Part shown: positions 6,976 through 7,032 of the stretch, piece after piece
How the letters are laid out: each line of letters starts with the position of its first letter
How positions within the stretch are numbered: position 1 is the first letter of the stretch
From: Dehalococcoidia bacterium
Lineage (GTDB): Bacteria > Chloroflexota > Dehalococcoidia > GIF9 > UBA5629
DNA length: 7,032 nucleotides
Assembly (NCBI GenBank): GCA_014384515.1
Contig: JACNFS010000040.1
Coordinates: forward strand, 1-7,032
Reading direction: 5' to 3'
Notes under the pieces: generated by a model
Seen by the model: the letters and a program-made list of their open reading frames with translations, nothing else
Database searches by the model: none
Told to the model about the DNA's origin: nothing
Translations under genes and position numbers: made by a program

Positions 6976-6991
6976 GGCGGTGCTAGCCGCC
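6976..6991. other. Small GC-rich hairpin after the orphan receiver gene
   Basis: GGCGG (6976-6980) pairs with CCGCC (6987-6991) around TGCTAG, with a possible extra T-G pair. It lies 22 bases after the stop codon. There is no T-tract on either strand, so it is not a standard intrinsic terminator, although it could still protect or end the transcript. Confidence 0.35.
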
Positions 6992-7032
6992 AATGCTGCT
7001 TCTGATTCTGAATCCTCTGTATCCTGTTATTG

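Noticed and set aside
6954..7032. A search for a lost LuxR-type domain behind the orphan receiver, and an open frame from ATG 6993 running off the window (MLLLILNPLYPVI).
   Set aside because: No helix-turn-helix residues appear in any forward frame. The 13-codon frame has no binding site and is too short to judge at the window edge.

Overview
The window looks like a piece of bacterial chromosome of roughly balanced base composition, with genes packed head to tail on the + strand. It carries a single-chain (alpha2-type) glycyl-tRNA synthetase, an SbcD/Mre11-type nuclease, a NarL/DesK-type two-component pair, an alpha/beta hydrolase and an orphan receiver protein. The style (single-chain GlyRS, sCache-HAMP-GAF-HisKA_3 kinase, NarL-family regulators) would suit a Chloroflexota/Dehalococcoidia-like anaerobe. 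That assignment is an inference from protein style only; no marker gene fixes it.

Layout. Positions 18-47 hold a single 30-base unit with the hallmarks of a CRISPR repeat; read on the - strand it ends in ATTGAAAG. It lies 17 bases inside the left edge, so an array may extend to the left, outside the window. A possible weak promoter (63-89) and a strong ribosome binding site (106-113) lead into glyQS (117-1487). Its stop overlaps the start of sbcD (1484-2707). After a 42-base gap, which contains a 14-codon open frame, comes a 695-residue membrane histidine kinase (2750-4837). Its stop overlaps the start of a NarL/LuxR-type response regulator (4837-5484). A perfect 7-2-7 palindrome (5485-5500) and a strong intrinsic terminator (5514-5547) close this block. 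Then come an alpha/beta hydrolase (5631-6500) and, 60 bases on, a receiver-only response regulator (6561-6953). The last 79 bases hold a small GC hairpin and no gene that can be supported.

How the genes fit together. glyQS and sbcD are translationally coupled, and the kinase-regulator pair follows without a visible terminator, so all four are probably transcribed at least partly together. The kinase has an extracytoplasmic sCache-type sensor and a cytoplasmic GAF domain, and its cognate DNA-binding regulator is the next gene. The downstream receiver-only protein is a paralogue of that regulator: it has the same receiver signature and an 18-base identical stretch of DNA, but no DNA-binding domain. 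It may compete for phosphate from the same kinase or act as a phosphate sink. No gene in the window identifies the signal or the target genes.

No clearly new multi-gene defence or metabolic system is visible. The points most worth following up are the CRISPR-like unit at the left edge, the orphan receiver paralogue, and the palindrome directly behind the regulator gene.
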